A program made the translations under genes and the position numbers. 64,000 bases of DNA, taken from contig CM028330.1 of the NCBI GenBank assembly GCA_016647705.1, positions 30,460,649 to 30,524,648 of the forward strand, in the 5' to 3' direction. The notes beneath the pieces were generated by a model. It did not search any database. It was given only the letters and a program-made list of their open reading frames with translations, and was not told the origin of the DNA. This DNA comes from Eucommia ulmoides (Eukaryota > Streptophyta > Magnoliopsida > Garryales > Eucommiaceae). Each line of letters opens with the position of its first letter. Position 1 is the stretch's first letter. This document shows positions 35,629 to 47,082 of this stretch, one piece after another.

Positions 35629-36569
35629 TGGTGGCCGCAATTACGCGTCGCCACTTTCACCGCAAGCGTACGGGTCAAGTTTTAATATAGATGGGGAGAG
35701 TGAGGGTATCGTGTTCATGGGGATTGGTTGAGAATATTGCTGAGTACCGCGATTATCATAACCCGACTTTATCTAGGCAATAAAAATAGTATTTAATTAA
35801 AAAATACTAATACTACAATACTAATTTATTTAATTATACTAATATATTGGTAGGATGTTTATGGGAATTATTGCCTAGGGATTAATATCGTTCACTTAAA
35901 CATGTTCGTTTCAATCTATTTTCATTAATGGCGTCCATCCTATCTGACAATCTCAGTTCGTAAACTCCCCCGCCACCTCTCCTGAGTGTAAGACGAGGGA
36001 ATACGTGACTTCGTGTCAACGAAGAAGTCCCTCTCAATGTCTTAATGACCCTAGGTCACGTGATTCTTTCTCCCAACGTCATCGATTGCACACTCTCCAA
36101 CTTTCTCCCGGGGTTATTTAATCGTCGTGTTGTGTTTAGCCTAATCCAAATCCAAGGCTACCTCTCCCGAGTGTCAAACCCCGTATTCTCGATATATCGT
36201 AACAATCATAATAAACAATGCAACATGGGAAACACAATCAGATAAACATGAACAACCACTAACAAAATATTGATTTTATATAAACAACGTTTTCATGAAT
36301 TCAATCAAGCCCTAGACAATATATGTTTAGCTAAACATGGTCGTAGCCCCATATACAACTAGAAACGAGCTAAACATATACAAATATTCAACCAAACTAA
36401 GAGAGAAAGAGAGAAATAAGGAGACTAGTCGTATATCTGAAGATTCGACGCTAAAACTATTTCGAGAACTCTTCCTCCTTCTTCACAACGTGATCTTCCC
36501 TTAGTCGAATGGCCTCGGAGCTCTCAAGACTTCCCAAAATGTCTAACCCTTGAAATAGAGGATAAGGGA

Positions 36570-36612
<43 letters not shown>

Positions 36613-37019
36613 CTCAAAAATATCTCAAAATATCCTAAATATCCTAAACTGTCCACAGAGTGACCGCCTAGGCAGTGGGTATGTCAGTTCAGTGATTGTC
36701 GTAGCGGTGGATTCAGGAACCATCCTACAGTTTCACCACCTAGGCGGTGAGCTTCCAGCAGATTTAGATGTCTCTCTATAGTTTCACCACCTAGGCGATG
36801 GGTTGTTGTTCTGAATATTGTTTCCGTTCATGTTTTCCCACCGTTCTTCCACTATTCTTGATCTGATTTGACTGCTTAAAGACCGTTTTAGTCCCTTTTT
36901 ACCCCCAAATACCTGTGTTATGAAAAAAAGAATATAAACGAATTAAAACATAATAAAACGAACTAAACATACTCAAAAACTAACAAGTTCGGTTTGGAAA
37001 TAGATAGGTAATTTACACC
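35629..37019 (-). repeat. LTR, TGATAGGTGT family, subfamily B
   Basis: Reverse LTR from TGGTGGCCGC to AATTTACACC, about 1.39 kb, with one ~200-bp block near 36040, an AT microsatellite, and CCTAGGCGG-type motifs at 36665-36800. The terminal TATCA is replaced where the plus-strand Athila protease fragment begins. Confidence 0.8.
36572..36610. repeat. (AT)n microsatellite
   Basis: Thirty-nine bases of alternating A and T near the position where other LTR copies have a TATA box (GGGGTATTTATAGG). Confidence 0.9.
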
Positions 37020-37021
37020 GA

Positions 37022-37154
37022 ACACAATGCCTACTACTATTTCTCTACAAAGAGCAGACCGTTCATTAACCTATCCAAAAGAAATCATTGAAGACGTGCT
37101 TGTAAAGGGGGACAAATTAATCTTTCCAGTGGATTTTGTCGTGTTGGAGATGGA
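37022..37154 (+). pseudogene. Athila-type protease, first piece
   Basis: Encodes QRADRSLTYPKEIIEDVLVK followed by FPVDFVVLEMD, the conserved part of the Athila/Tat aspartic protease after its active site. Cut at the SIRE insertion (target duplication ATGGA, 37150-37154). Confidence 0.8.
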
Positions 37155-37503
37155 TGTTGATTCTAAGATTTTGATGAACAATTAAGTATTGATGTTTTGG
37201 TGGAACTAATATTTGATTAAGTATTTTAGTGATTTAAAGTTCCAGTAATGAAGATGTCAAATTGAATGGATGCTAAATTAAGATATCAAGATGAAGAAAA
37301 AGTATTAAGAGTTTGAAGAAATTAGGGAAAACAACCCAGGTAAATCTTAACACTTAATATCCCATTTAGGAACACACATATAGCACAAAATGAATTTTAT
37401 CTTTTATGTGTGTTTTGGTTAAATGTAATTATTTGCTCCTATAAGAATTAAAAAGAAATATTTTTGAACGACTAAAATAGAATATAAGAATATTAGTGGA
37501 GCG

Positions 37504-37510
37504 TATTTAA
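37504..37510 (+). promoter_or_regulatory. TATA-like box of SIRE LTR
   Basis: TATTTAA in GCGTATTTAAGAGAG. The same word occurs at 44713-44719 in the 3' LTR. Its place in the first fifth of the LTR fits a promoter, but this is not tested. Confidence 0.4.
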
Positions 37511-37590
37511 GAGAGAAAATGGATAAAAGGGCAAAAATGTAAAAGAAAGTGAGTAAAAAAACGAGATCAAAGAAAAGATCCAGAAGGGAG

Positions 37591-37830
37591 CAGTCAACTG
37601 AGCAGTCGATCGGTCAATGGTGGTTGAACTCTCTGAATCGAAGAGTCGACCAACAGGTCGACCGGTGAAAACAACTGAACTCTCTGAATCGAAGAGTCGA
37701 CTAACAAGTCGACCGGTGAAAGTATAACAAACTCTCTGAATCGAAGAGTCAACTGAGCGGTCGACCGATGAACTGTATGGGCTACTTCCAGTATCTTTCA
37801 GTCGACTAGGCAGTCGACTGAACATGTAGT
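37591..37830. repeat. 51-52-bp tandem repeat with GTCGAC palindromes in SIRE LTR
   Basis: ACTCTCTGAATCGAAGAGTC begins at 37628, 37679 and 37731 (periods 51 and 52), and the repeats are joined by GTCGACCGGTGAAA. The zone is packed with overlapping palindromes (GTCGAC, TCGACCGGTCGA-like). Equivalent zones are at 44798-45020 and, reversed, 59010-59245. Sireviruses are known to carry conserved palindromes ending in CCGGTG in their LTRs. Confidence 0.7.
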
Positions 37831-39273
37831 TTCAGGATACTGTTTGATCCGAGTTTAAATCCAAAAGTAGCCATTTTTTGTTAGGATTTGAGAGAGATTT
37901 CGGGGATATTCTCTATATTTAAGATATGGTTCATATACTAATTAAATCCTTTCAATATGGTTCATTAAATATTAATGTTTCTCAATTTGATACTTAAAAT
38001 GGATTCTATACTTATTTATTTTGATTAAGAAATACTTTGGGGTTTAATTGAGTGTTTTGAAAGTTGTTATTAAGTGAAATTGAACCTAAATGAAGTCATT
38101 ATGTTATAAGGGGTCTATAAGAGTTTTTTATTGTCATGACACTTGTAAACTAGCAGTTAGAAGGCTGATCACATGTTTCTTTCAATAGACCTGCGAATTT
38201 TATTAGAAAAGTGAATCATTCTAAGAGAGTTAATCATTTTGTATCATTTTGAGAGAGCTTTTATAAGAGTTAGTATTCTACGTTATTGTAAGCTATTCTA
38301 AGAGTGATTCTGATAATCAATTGCGATCTATTCTTGCCAATGTCGGATTTGAAGCTATACTGTTCTAATCATTATTTCTATGGATTCTGGGTGAGATCTT
38401 TCCATATTGTTTATGGTTTATTATTTTATATTTTGGAAATTGATCTTAGAAATTTTTATTTTTATTTTTGAAGAAAATATTCTTCTAAACAATTTCTTGA
38501 ATTTGATTACTTTCTCCAATTTGCTACTCATATTCTTGTTAAAATCAGATTTTTGTATCTCACATATTTCTATTATTAGTTGGGATATTGATTGAGTTTT
38601 TATTTATCTGGGGTGGTAGAAGCTCTGAGTGAGATTTACTACTTATCAATTTTTGTATTGGTGAGTTGTGACGGGTTAAATATCATTGGGAATATTTAAT
38701 CAAAGGTAGTTGGGTTTCAGTCTCTTCTTGTAAAGAGATTGAGGTATTAATTCTTGCTTAATAAAATTAGTGTGAGTCTTTTGTAAAGGTTCCATCCTTA
38801 TCTGTGAAAAGGATAATTGGAGTGTTTTCTGAGATTTTGATTCTTGTGCCTTAGTGTTAAAAAGAATTAGGTTATTCTTTAACCTGTAAAAAGTAGAGGT
38901 TCTTCATTAACCTGAGAAATGGAAATTGTAAAAGTTGATTCTAAGACTGTAAAAAAAAATCGGTTTGTGAGTTTGATTCCTACCTTTGAAGGGATCTTGG
39001 TTTTAGTGGGTACAACCTCCGTAGAGCTCGGGGGACTGGATTAGCCAAGAGTAGCTTGGTGAACCAGTATAAATCTTTTGTGTGCTGCATTATTATTTTG
39101 CTATTTTTGTTGTTTGGGTGTGTACTTAGATTGATCATATTATTCCGCTGTGTTATAAAGATAATAATTAATTTTGCCTTAAAATTAATTATTTGATTTA
39201 TCAAGTTTTGTTCTATTATATTTTTAATTACCCAATTCACCCCGCTTCTTTGGTATTCTACTGGGCCAACAAT

Positions 39274-39285
39274 TGGTATCAGAGC
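39274..39285 (+). other. Initiator-Met tRNA primer binding site
   Basis: TGGTATCAGAGC, the exact complement of the 3' end of plant initiator tRNA-Met, the standard primer of Ty1/copia elements, two bases after the LTR end CCAACA. Confidence 0.95.
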
Positions 39286-39322
39286 TGGTTTAGCTCGAAT
39301 CTATTTTGCTAACAAAGATCAC

Positions 39323-40921
39323 ATGGCATACATAGTAGGCACACTAACTGAGGGGCAGTCTATGCACCGACCACCCATGTTTGCAGGTAAAAGTTACTCG
39401 TTTTGGAAAGATAGGATGATAGCCTTTCTTCAGGCTACAAATTACAACGTATGGCTAACAATTGAGGATGGTCCATTCATTCCAATGGAAAACGGAGTTG
39501 AGAAGAAGAAGGAATAACTCACTGCTTCCAATAAGCAGAAACTCTTTATTAATTCTCAAGCTATCAATATTATTTTTTGTTTTTTAGATGCTAATGAGTA
39601 TTCTAGAGTTTCAGGTTGTAAATCCGTAAAGGAGATGTGGGATAAGCTACAAGTCACCCACAAAGGGACAAGTCAAGTGAAGCAGTCAAAAATCAATGCA
39701 CTTATGAGAAAATTTGAGTTATTCAGGATAGAGGAGAATGAATCGATTCATGAGATGTATACTCGCTTCAACAACATATGCAACAGTTTGAACCAACTCG
39801 AAAAACCATAATCCATGGAGGATGGAGTACGAAAGGTCCTAAGGTCCTTGACGAAAATATAGGAGTCAAAGGTGACGGTAATCGAGGAAGCCAAGGATCT
39901 TGGCAAATACGACATCAATGATCTAATTGGTAATTTGATGACTCATGAATCGGCGATCAAAGGCTACGAGGATGATACCGGAAATAGCAAGAAGAAATCC
40001 TTGGCACTAAAAGTTCAAAAAATTGAAGAAGATGATGACAGTGATGATAAAAGCCTTGATAGTGAGCAAGAGAAGAATGTATTTCCTCTCACAAACAATT
40101 TTAGAAGAATGACTCAGCCCACATTCCAGCGAAAAATAAATCTCAACATGTCCAAAGAGGAATGCTACAACTGTCGTAAAACCAGTCATTTCAAAATGAT
40201 TGTCCCGAACCAAAGAAGGATAAAGAAATGGATAAAGAAAAGGAAAAGATCATAAAACCAGTCATTTCAAAATGATTGTCCCGAACCAAAGAAGGATAAA
40301 GAAAAGGAAAAGAAGAAGAAACAAACGAATAAAATAAAGAAGAGTAAGAAGAAATCGATGAAGGCTACTTGGGATGATACCGATTCAAGTAGCTCAGAAG
40401 AATCAAATAGTGAGGATACGTCCATACTTGCATTAATGGCCACTGGTGGTGAGATAACCGATTGTTCAAGTTCATGTCCTTTAAATTTTGATAAATTGTT
40501 TGATGTTTATCAAGAACTTTCGCAAAATTATAAAAACTGTGTTCTAAAATAAATGCCCTTCAATGTACAATTAACACATTAAACAAACAAGTGGTGGATT
40601 ATGACTTTGAAAACAATGGGTTGAAATCTAAATTGATGGATTTGCAATCAATTGTTCTCAAATTTACCAGCGGTGTTGAAAATGCTTTTAGGAAGTTCAC
40701 GTAGAGTTTTTGATAAAGCCGGTGTTGGATTTCAGAAAAATCTTAAACAAAAACGCTTTCAAAAATTCTTTTCTGAAACCAAAGATCTTGTTAAATGTTT
40801 TAAATGTAATATTGTGGGGCATACTATTCGTAGATGTTTTGCAAAACTATCTAACTATAGACAAGTTTGGGTTCCGAAAGGAACTAAAATTGTCCTAACT
40901 AATAAGATCAAACCCATGTAG
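39323..40921 (+). pseudogene. SIRE I gag relic
   Basis: Begins MAYIVGTLTEGQ and encodes RPPMFAGKSYSFWKDRM, the capsid-start wording of SIRE-type gag. A basic Lys-rich stretch and KATWDDTDSSSSEESNSED follow. A first zinc-knuckle word CYNC lies near 40162 and a CX2CX4HX4C knuckle (CFKCNIVGHTIRRC) at about 40795-40836. Broken. Counterpart of the minus-strand relic at 62265-63800. Confidence 0.85.
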
Positions 40922-40944
40922 GCTGGGTACCACTTAGGAACTAT

Positions 40945-41200
40945 TTGAGGTGCTCCTTACAGGTTATTCTAAAAGCATTAATAAGCAAGGACAAATGGTT
41001 CCTAGATAGTGGTCGTTCTAGACACATGACGGGAGATAAAGGAAAATTTACATCTTTGACACCTAAAGATGGAGGTCATGTGACTTTCAGAGACAACGCA
41101 AAGGGTAAACTTATTGGTATAGGTAATATTGGTATTGGTACTACTATGATTAAAGATGTGTTACTAGTTGATGGACTTAAATAGAATTTACTTAGTATTA
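40945..41200 (+). pseudogene. SIRE I protease relic
   Basis: Encodes KWFLDSG, the copia protease active-site DSG, followed by SRHMTGDKGKF and the GHVTFRDNAKGKLIGIG stretch. These are normal copia protease features at the expected place between gag and integrase. Fossil. Confidence 0.8.
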
Positions 41201-42420
41201 GTCAACTTTGTGACAAGGATTATAATGTTATATTTGATCATGATAGATGCATCATTAAGAATAGTAATGATAGTAGTATCTTGCTAATTGCATCACATTT
41301 TGAGAATGTGTATACTTTCTCTTTTGATGATTTTAATTCTCAAAATTTATTTTGTTTAAATACTTTATCTGAAAATAGTTGGTTATTGCATAAAAGACTT
41401 GAGCATGCTATTATGAAGTTAATTTCTAACTTATTTAAGAAAAGTTTTGTACGTGGCCTACCTGATTTGAAATATGTGAAGGATAAAATATGTGATGCAT
41501 GTCAATTAGGCAAGCAAGTTAGATCATCATTTAAGAAAAAGATGCACACGTCCAAGTCTAAATGTCTTAAATTATTGCATCTTGATTTATTTGGGCCTAA
41601 CTCTATTGCTAGTTTTGATGGTAAGTTCTATACATTTGTTATAGTTGATGATTATTCTAGACTTACCTGGGTATATTTTCTTACTAAGAAAAGTGAGGTT
41701 GCTTTCGTTCTTGCTAAATTTTGTAAATGTGTTCAAAATGAGAAGCAATGTTCTATTATTAACATTCGTAGTGACAAAGGAAAAGAATTTTAAGAATGAT
41801 GAAGTGGTAAGTTATTGTGATGAGCATGGTTATGCTCACAACTTTTCTGCACCAAGATCACTGCAACAAAATGGTGTAGTGGAACGGAAGAACAGAACGC
41901 TTCAAGAGATGGCCAGAACAATGCTAAATGAAAATCGCTTACCAACCTACTTTTGGGCCAAAGCAGTAAGTATCGCTTGTCATGTAGTAAACCGTGTATC
42001 AATTCATAGAGGGTTTAACAAAACCCCATATGAAATTTGGAATGATAAGACTCCTAATATTTCCTATTTTAAGGTCTTTGGGTGCAAATATTTCATTTTG
42101 AATGATAAGGATAATCTTAGTAAATTTGATGCTAAATCTGATTATGGAATTTTCCTTCGATATGCTACCCACAGTAAGGCTTATAGGGTTTATAATAAAC
42201 GTACTTTAGTGGTAGAAGAAACTATGCATGTTGTGTTTGAGGAAGTTGATCCATACTTATCGAGAAAGGTTTTGGATGATGATGATGCAGGTATCTTAAA
42301 TAACCAAAACCCAGGTAATAATGCACCAAAGGAGTCTCAACAAGAGGAGGAACCTAAGGAGAAGGATTCGACTTTACCAAGAGTTATAAAGAAAGTACCA
42401 GGGCATTCAATCAAATAAAT
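41201..42420 (+). pseudogene. SIRE I integrase relic
   Basis: Shows the zinc-binding region (LLHKRLEHA ... ICDACQLGKQ), the catalytic core opening LLHLDLFGPNSIASFDGK and VDDYSRLTWVYFL, the second core part FSAPRSLQQNGVVERKNRTL, and the C-terminal wording NKTPYEIW and FKVFGCKYF. An acidic linker (EESQQEEEPKEKD type) leads to reverse transcriptase. Broken fossil. Confidence 0.85.
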
Positions 42421-43420
42421 AATCGGTAATTTCGAAAAAGGTGTAAGTACTCGATCTTCTATTAAGGATATAATTAATCTTGCTTTTTTATCTCAAATTG
42501 AGCCTAAAAATATAAATGAGGCGCTAATTGATGAATCTTGGATTTCTGCAATGCAAGATGAATTAGTTCAATTTGAGCCGAACAAAGTGTGGCGTCTTGT
42601 TTTGGAGACCAAATTTTCATCCAGTTGTTGGTACTAAATGGGTATTTAGAAACAAAAAGGATGAATCTGGAATGGTAATTAGAAATAAAGCAAGATTTGT
42701 GGCACAGGGCTATAATCAAGAGGAAGAAATTGATTATGATGACACTTATGCTCCTGTTGCTAGACTAGAAGCAATTAGAATGCTACTCGCCTTTGCATGT
42801 TCACGTAATTTTAAGCTATATCAAATGAATATAAATAGTGCATTTCTAAATGGATTTTTAGCTGAAGAAGTTTATGTGGAACAACCCCCGGGATTTGAAA
42901 ATGATAAATTTTTCAGTCATGTATTTAAACTTCGCAAGGCTTTGTATGGGCTCAAACAAGCTCCGAGAGCTTGATATAAGAGACTTTGCCAATATTTGAT
43001 CGAAAATTATTTTTGAATGGGTATTTGTGATATTACACTATTTTTTAAGTAAACTGATTCTGATATTCTATTAATTCAAGTATATGTTGATGATATCATT
43101 TTTGGACCTACTAATGAAGATCTTTGCCAAGAATTTGCTAAGATAATGTAGGTTGAATTTGAAATGAGTATGATGGGAGAGCTGAATTTCTTTCTTGGAT
43201 TGCAAATTAAGCAAACCAAAGAAGGGATATTTATAAACCAAGCTAAATACACAGAGGAGCTGTTAAAGAAATATGGCTTGGAAGGAGCTAAAGAGTACAA
43301 ACCTCCCATGGCAACGGCTACAAAAATTGAAACAGATGATACGGGAAAAAGCGTTAATGAAAAAGTGTATCGAGGTATGATTGGTAGTCTGTTGTATTTA
43401 ACTGCTAGTAAACCTGACAT
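42421..43420 (+). pseudogene. SIRE I reverse transcriptase relic
   Basis: Encodes WVFRNKKDESGMVIRNKARF, YAPVARLEAIRMLLAFA, the LNGFLAEEVYVEQPPGF loop, KALYGLKQAPRA and VDDIIFG with the catalytic DD near 43090, followed by MMGELNFFLGLQIKQ. All are hallmark copia reverse transcriptase segments in the right order. Fossil. Confidence 0.9.
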
Positions 43421-44040
43421 TATGTATAGTGTTTGTCTTTGTGCTAGATTTCAGTCATGTTCTATAGAATTGCATTTGACTGTGGTTAAGCAAATTTTTC
43501 GATATTTAAAGGGAACGACTGACCTAGGATTATGGTATCCTAGGGGGGGTAATTTTAAATTAGTAAGTTACTCTGACACTAATTTTTCCGGTTGCAAAGT
43601 TGAGTGAAAAAGCACAAGTGGATCATGTCATTTGTTAGGACATGTTTTGGTTTCTTGGTCAAGCAAGAAACAGAATTCAATTGCCTTATCCACTATTGAG
43701 GATGAATATATGGCAGCTGGTAACTGTTGTGCTCAAATTTTATATATTAAGCAACAGTTAAATGACTTTGGAATTTGTATGGAGAAGGTCCCGATCTTTT
43801 GTGATAATAAAAGTGCTATTTATCTAAGTAAGAATCCTACACAGTACTCATGAACTAAGCACATAGAGATTAGACATCACTTTATTCGTGATCACATTCA
43901 GAAAATAGATATTGTTATTGAGTATATTGATACCTCCGACCAGCTTGCTGATGTTTTTACCAAACCACTAGCGGAAGATCAGTTTGTGAAAATCATTCGT
44001 GGTTTGGGTATGGCTAGGTATAATGATGTTTGCCTAAACT
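43421..44040 (+). pseudogene. SIRE I RNase H relic
   Basis: Encodes RYLKGTTDLGLWYPR, a VSYSDTNFSGC stretch, LVSWSSKKQNSIALST, YMAAGNCCAQILYIKQQL and HIEIRHHFIRDHI, the RNase H end of copia pol, then a DVFTKPLAEDQF tail. Fossil. Confidence 0.85.
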
Positions 44041-44359
44041 AAGTTACATGTGTTGTGTTCCCCCTCCCTAAATTTGTTTTTGAAGATGATAAAAGGGAAG
44101 AAATTAGTGATGCTTTATTAAGGGGGAGTAATGTTTTATTAAGGGGGAGTATTCTAAAACTATGTTTTAATCAAAATGGAAAAAAAATTAAAAAAAAAAT
44201 TGTGCTTTGTTGAGTATTTTTAAATTATGCATTATTGAAATCTCCATTATGATACTTTAACGAGTTAAAGAACCCATCATTGGATTCAAGGGGAGTGTGG
44301 TTATATTTTATTTTGAAGAAAATATCAAAGTTAATTGTCATCATCAAAAAGAGAGAGAT
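44041..44359 (+). other. SIRE I non-coding tail with repeated polypurine tracts
   Basis: Between the pol end and the 3' LTR. ATTAAGGGGGAGTA is present twice, 21 bases apart (AGGGGGAG at 44121-44128 and 44142-44149), and CAAGGGGAGTG at 44288. Several polypurine tracts before the 3' LTR are a known Sirevirus trait. The tract directly beside the LTR is AAAAAGAGAGAGAT. Confidence 0.8.
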
Positions 44360-46475
44360 TGTTGATCCTAAGATTTTAATGAACAATTAAGTATTGATGT
44401 TTTGGTGAAACTAATGTTTGATTAAGTGTTTCAGTGATTTAAAGTTCCAGTAATGAAGATGTCAAATTAAATGGATGTTAAATGAAGATATCAAAATAAT
44501 GAAGAAGTATTAAGAGTTTGAAGGAATTAGGGAAAACAACTCAGGTAAATCTTAATTTTTAATATCCCATTTAGGAACACACTCATGGCACAAAATGAAT
44601 TTTATCTTTTATGTGTGTTTTGTTTAAGTGTAATTAATTATTTTCTCCTATATGAATTGAAAAGAAATATTTTTGAATGACTAAAATAGAATATAAGAAT
44701 ATTAGTGGAGCTTATTTAAGAGAGAAAATGGATAAAGGGGCGAAATCGTAAAAGAAAGTGAGTAAAAAACGAGATCAGAGAAAAGATCCAGAAGGGAGTA
44801 GTCGACTGAGGAGTCGACCGGTCAATGGTGGCTGAACTCTTTGAATCGAAGATTCGACCGACAGGTCGACCGGTGAAAACAACTTAACTCTCTGAATAGA
44901 AGAGTCGACTGATAGGTCGACCGGTGAAAGCATGACAAACTCTCTGAATCGAAGAGTCGACCAATGAACTGCATGGGCTACTTCTAGTATTTTTCAATTG
45001 ACTAGGCAGTCGACTGAACGCGTAGTTTCAGGATACTGTTTGATCCGAGTTTAAATCCAAAAGTAGTCGTTTTTTGTTATGATTTGAGAGAGATTTCGAG
45101 GATATTCTCTATAATTAAAATATGGCTCATATACTAATTAAATCCTTTCAATATGGTTCATTAAATATTAATGTTTATCAATTTGATACTTAAAATGGAT
45201 TCTATACTTATTTATTTTGATTGAGAAATACTTTGGGATTTAATTGAGTGTTTTGAAAGTTGTTATTAAGTGAAATTGAACCTAAATGAAGTCTTTATAT
45301 TATAAGAGGTCTATAAGAGCTTTTTATTGTCATGACACTTGTAAACTAACCGTTAGAAGGCTGATTACATATTCCTTTAAATAGACCTGCGAATTTTATT
45401 AGAGAAGTGAATCATTCTAAGAGAGTTAATCATTTTGTATCATTTTGAGAGAGCTTTTATAAGAGTTAGTATTCTACGTTATTGTAAGCTATTCTAAGAG
45501 TGATTCTGATAATCAATTGCGATCTATTCTTGCCAATGTCGGATTTGAAGCTATACTGTTCTAATCATTATTTCTATGGATTCTGGGTAAGATCTTTCCA
45601 TATTGTTTATTGTTTATTATTTTATATTTTGGAAATTGATCTTAGAAATTTTTATTTTTATTTTTGAAGAAAATATTCTTTCCAACAATTTCTTGAATCT
45701 GAGTATTTACTCCAATTTGCTACCCATATTCTTGTTAAAATCAGATTTTTGTATCTCACATATTTCTATCGCTAGATGGGATATTAATTGAATTTTTATT
45801 TATCTGGGGTGGTAGAAGCTCCGAGTGAGATTTACTACTTATCAATTTTTGTATTAGTGAGTTGTGATGGGTTAAATATCATTAGGGATATTTAATCAAG
45901 GGTAGTTGGGTTTCAGTCTCTTCCTGTAAAGAGATTAAGGTATTAATTCTTGCTTAATAGAATTAGTGTGAGTGTTTTGTAAAGGTTCTATCCTTACTTG
46001 TGAAAATGATAGTTCGAGTGTTTTGTGAGGTTTTGATTCTTGTGCCTTAGTGTTAAAAAGAATTAGGTTATTCTTTAGCCTGTAAAAAGTAGAGGTTCTT
46101 CCTTAGCTTGAGAAATGGAAATTATAAAGGTTGATTCTGAGCTTGTAAAAGAATCGGTGTGTTGGTCTGGTTCCTACCTTTAAAGGGATCTTGGTTTTAG
46201 TGGGTGCGACCTCTGTGGAGCTCGGGGGACTGGATTAGCCAACAGTAGCTTGGTGAACCAGTATAAATCTTTTGTGTGCTGCATTATTATTTTGCTGTTT
46301 TTTTGTTTTGTTTAGGTATGCACTTAAATTGATCATATTATTTCGCTGTGTGATAAAGATTATAATTAATTTAGGCTTAAAATTAATTATTTGATTTATC
46401 AAGTTTTATTCTGATATATTTTTAATTACCCAATTCACCTTCCCCTCCCCTCTTGGGTATTCTACTAAGCCAACA
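44360..46475 (+). repeat. SIRE element I 3' LTR
   Basis: 2116 bp, TGTTGATCCT...AAGCCAACA, nearly the same length as the 5' LTR and collinear with it throughout, including the palindromic tandem zone (44798-45020). Followed at once by the target duplication ATGGA. Confidence 0.9.
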
Positions 46476-46582
46476 ATGGAGAAAAACCGGGAGATTCCCA
46501 TTATACTTGGGAGGCCTTTTCTCAAAACCGGGAAAGTTTTAATAGATGTGCATAATGGGAACTTGACATTTAGGGTCAATGA
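46476..46582 (+). pseudogene. Athila-type protease, second piece
   Basis: Encodes REIPIILGRPFLKTGK and VLIDVHNGNLTFRVND, the ILGRPFL end of the Athila protease, directly after the SIRE target duplication. It ends at the hAT MITE. Confidence 0.8.
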
Positions 46583-47082
46583 TAGGAGTGGTCATGGGCT
46601 AGGCCAGGCTTAGACTAGGGTTTTACAAAACATTGCTAGGCCCGAGCCCAGCCCGGCCCTATGTTAGGGCCTTAATTTTATCCCCAAGCCCAACTCTATA
46701 AAAAAAAAAAAAAAAAAAACTAAACCCAAAGCCCAGCCCTAGGGCCCCCGACCCTATACAAAAAACCTAAGACCGAGAAAAACAAGCCCAAAACCCAAAG
46801 CCCTAGAAAAATAAGCCCAAAGCCCTGAAAAAACCTAAGCCCAAAGCCCTATCATCTAATGTGTTTGTGTAATGTGTGTATGTGTGTGTATGTATATATA
46901 TATTTAATTATTCTTCAGGTTAGGCCGGGCCTAAAATATTTTGGCCTTGCCCAAGCCTGGCCCTATAATCGATCAGGCCTTAACACCTAAGCCCCAGTCC
47001 TGCCCATGGGCTCAAAGCCAAAGCCCAAGCCCTAAAAAAATAGGGTCGAGTAGTTCAGGGCCCGGGCCCATAACCACCCCTA
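46583..47082. mobile_element. hAT-type MITE (500 bp)
   Basis: Terminal inverted repeats: left TAGGAGTGGTCATGGGC, right (reverse complement) TAGGGGTGGTTATGGGC. Flanks GTCAATGA (46575-46582) and GTCAATAA (47083-47090) form an 8-bp target duplication with one mismatch, the hAT signature. The interior is built from GGGCCTAGG/AGCCCAGCCC words in both orientations, includes an A19 run near 46701 and a TATATATA stretch near 46893, and has no transposase frame. A non-autonomous copy needing a hAT transposase in trans. Confidence 0.85.

Larger units (their letters stand above)
37155..39271 (+). repeat. SIRE element I 5' LTR
   Basis: 2117 bp, TGTTGATTCT...GGGCCAACA. Contains a tandem repeat zone with TCGAC palindromes (37591-37830), TATTTAA at 37504-37510 as likely TATA box, and a conserved 3' half shared with 45100-46475, 57860-58990 (reverse) and 32947-33855 (reverse). 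Confidence 0.9.
37155..46475 (+). mobile_element. SIRE-type Ty1/copia element I
   Basis: Structurally complete 9321-bp element: 5' LTR 37155-39271, initiator-Met primer site 39274-39285, gag-pol relic 39323-44040, non-coding tail with repeated polypurine tracts 44041-44359, 3' LTR 44360-46475. It is flanked by a perfect 5-bp target duplication ATGGA (37150-37154 and 46476-46480). LTRs differ by roughly 7-8% over the first 210 bases by eye, mostly transitions, so it is moderately old. Coding region is broken in about ten places and no product is expected. It landed in the protease of an Athila-type element. SIRE lineage assigned from gag, the two zinc knuckles, the pol wording and multiple polypurine tracts. 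Confidence 0.9.

Noticed and set aside
37493-37825. Minus-strand open stretch with SVDRSVDS-like repeats
   Set aside because: It is the reverse reading of the GTCGAC tandem zone in the SIRE LTR. The repeats keep the frame open by period.
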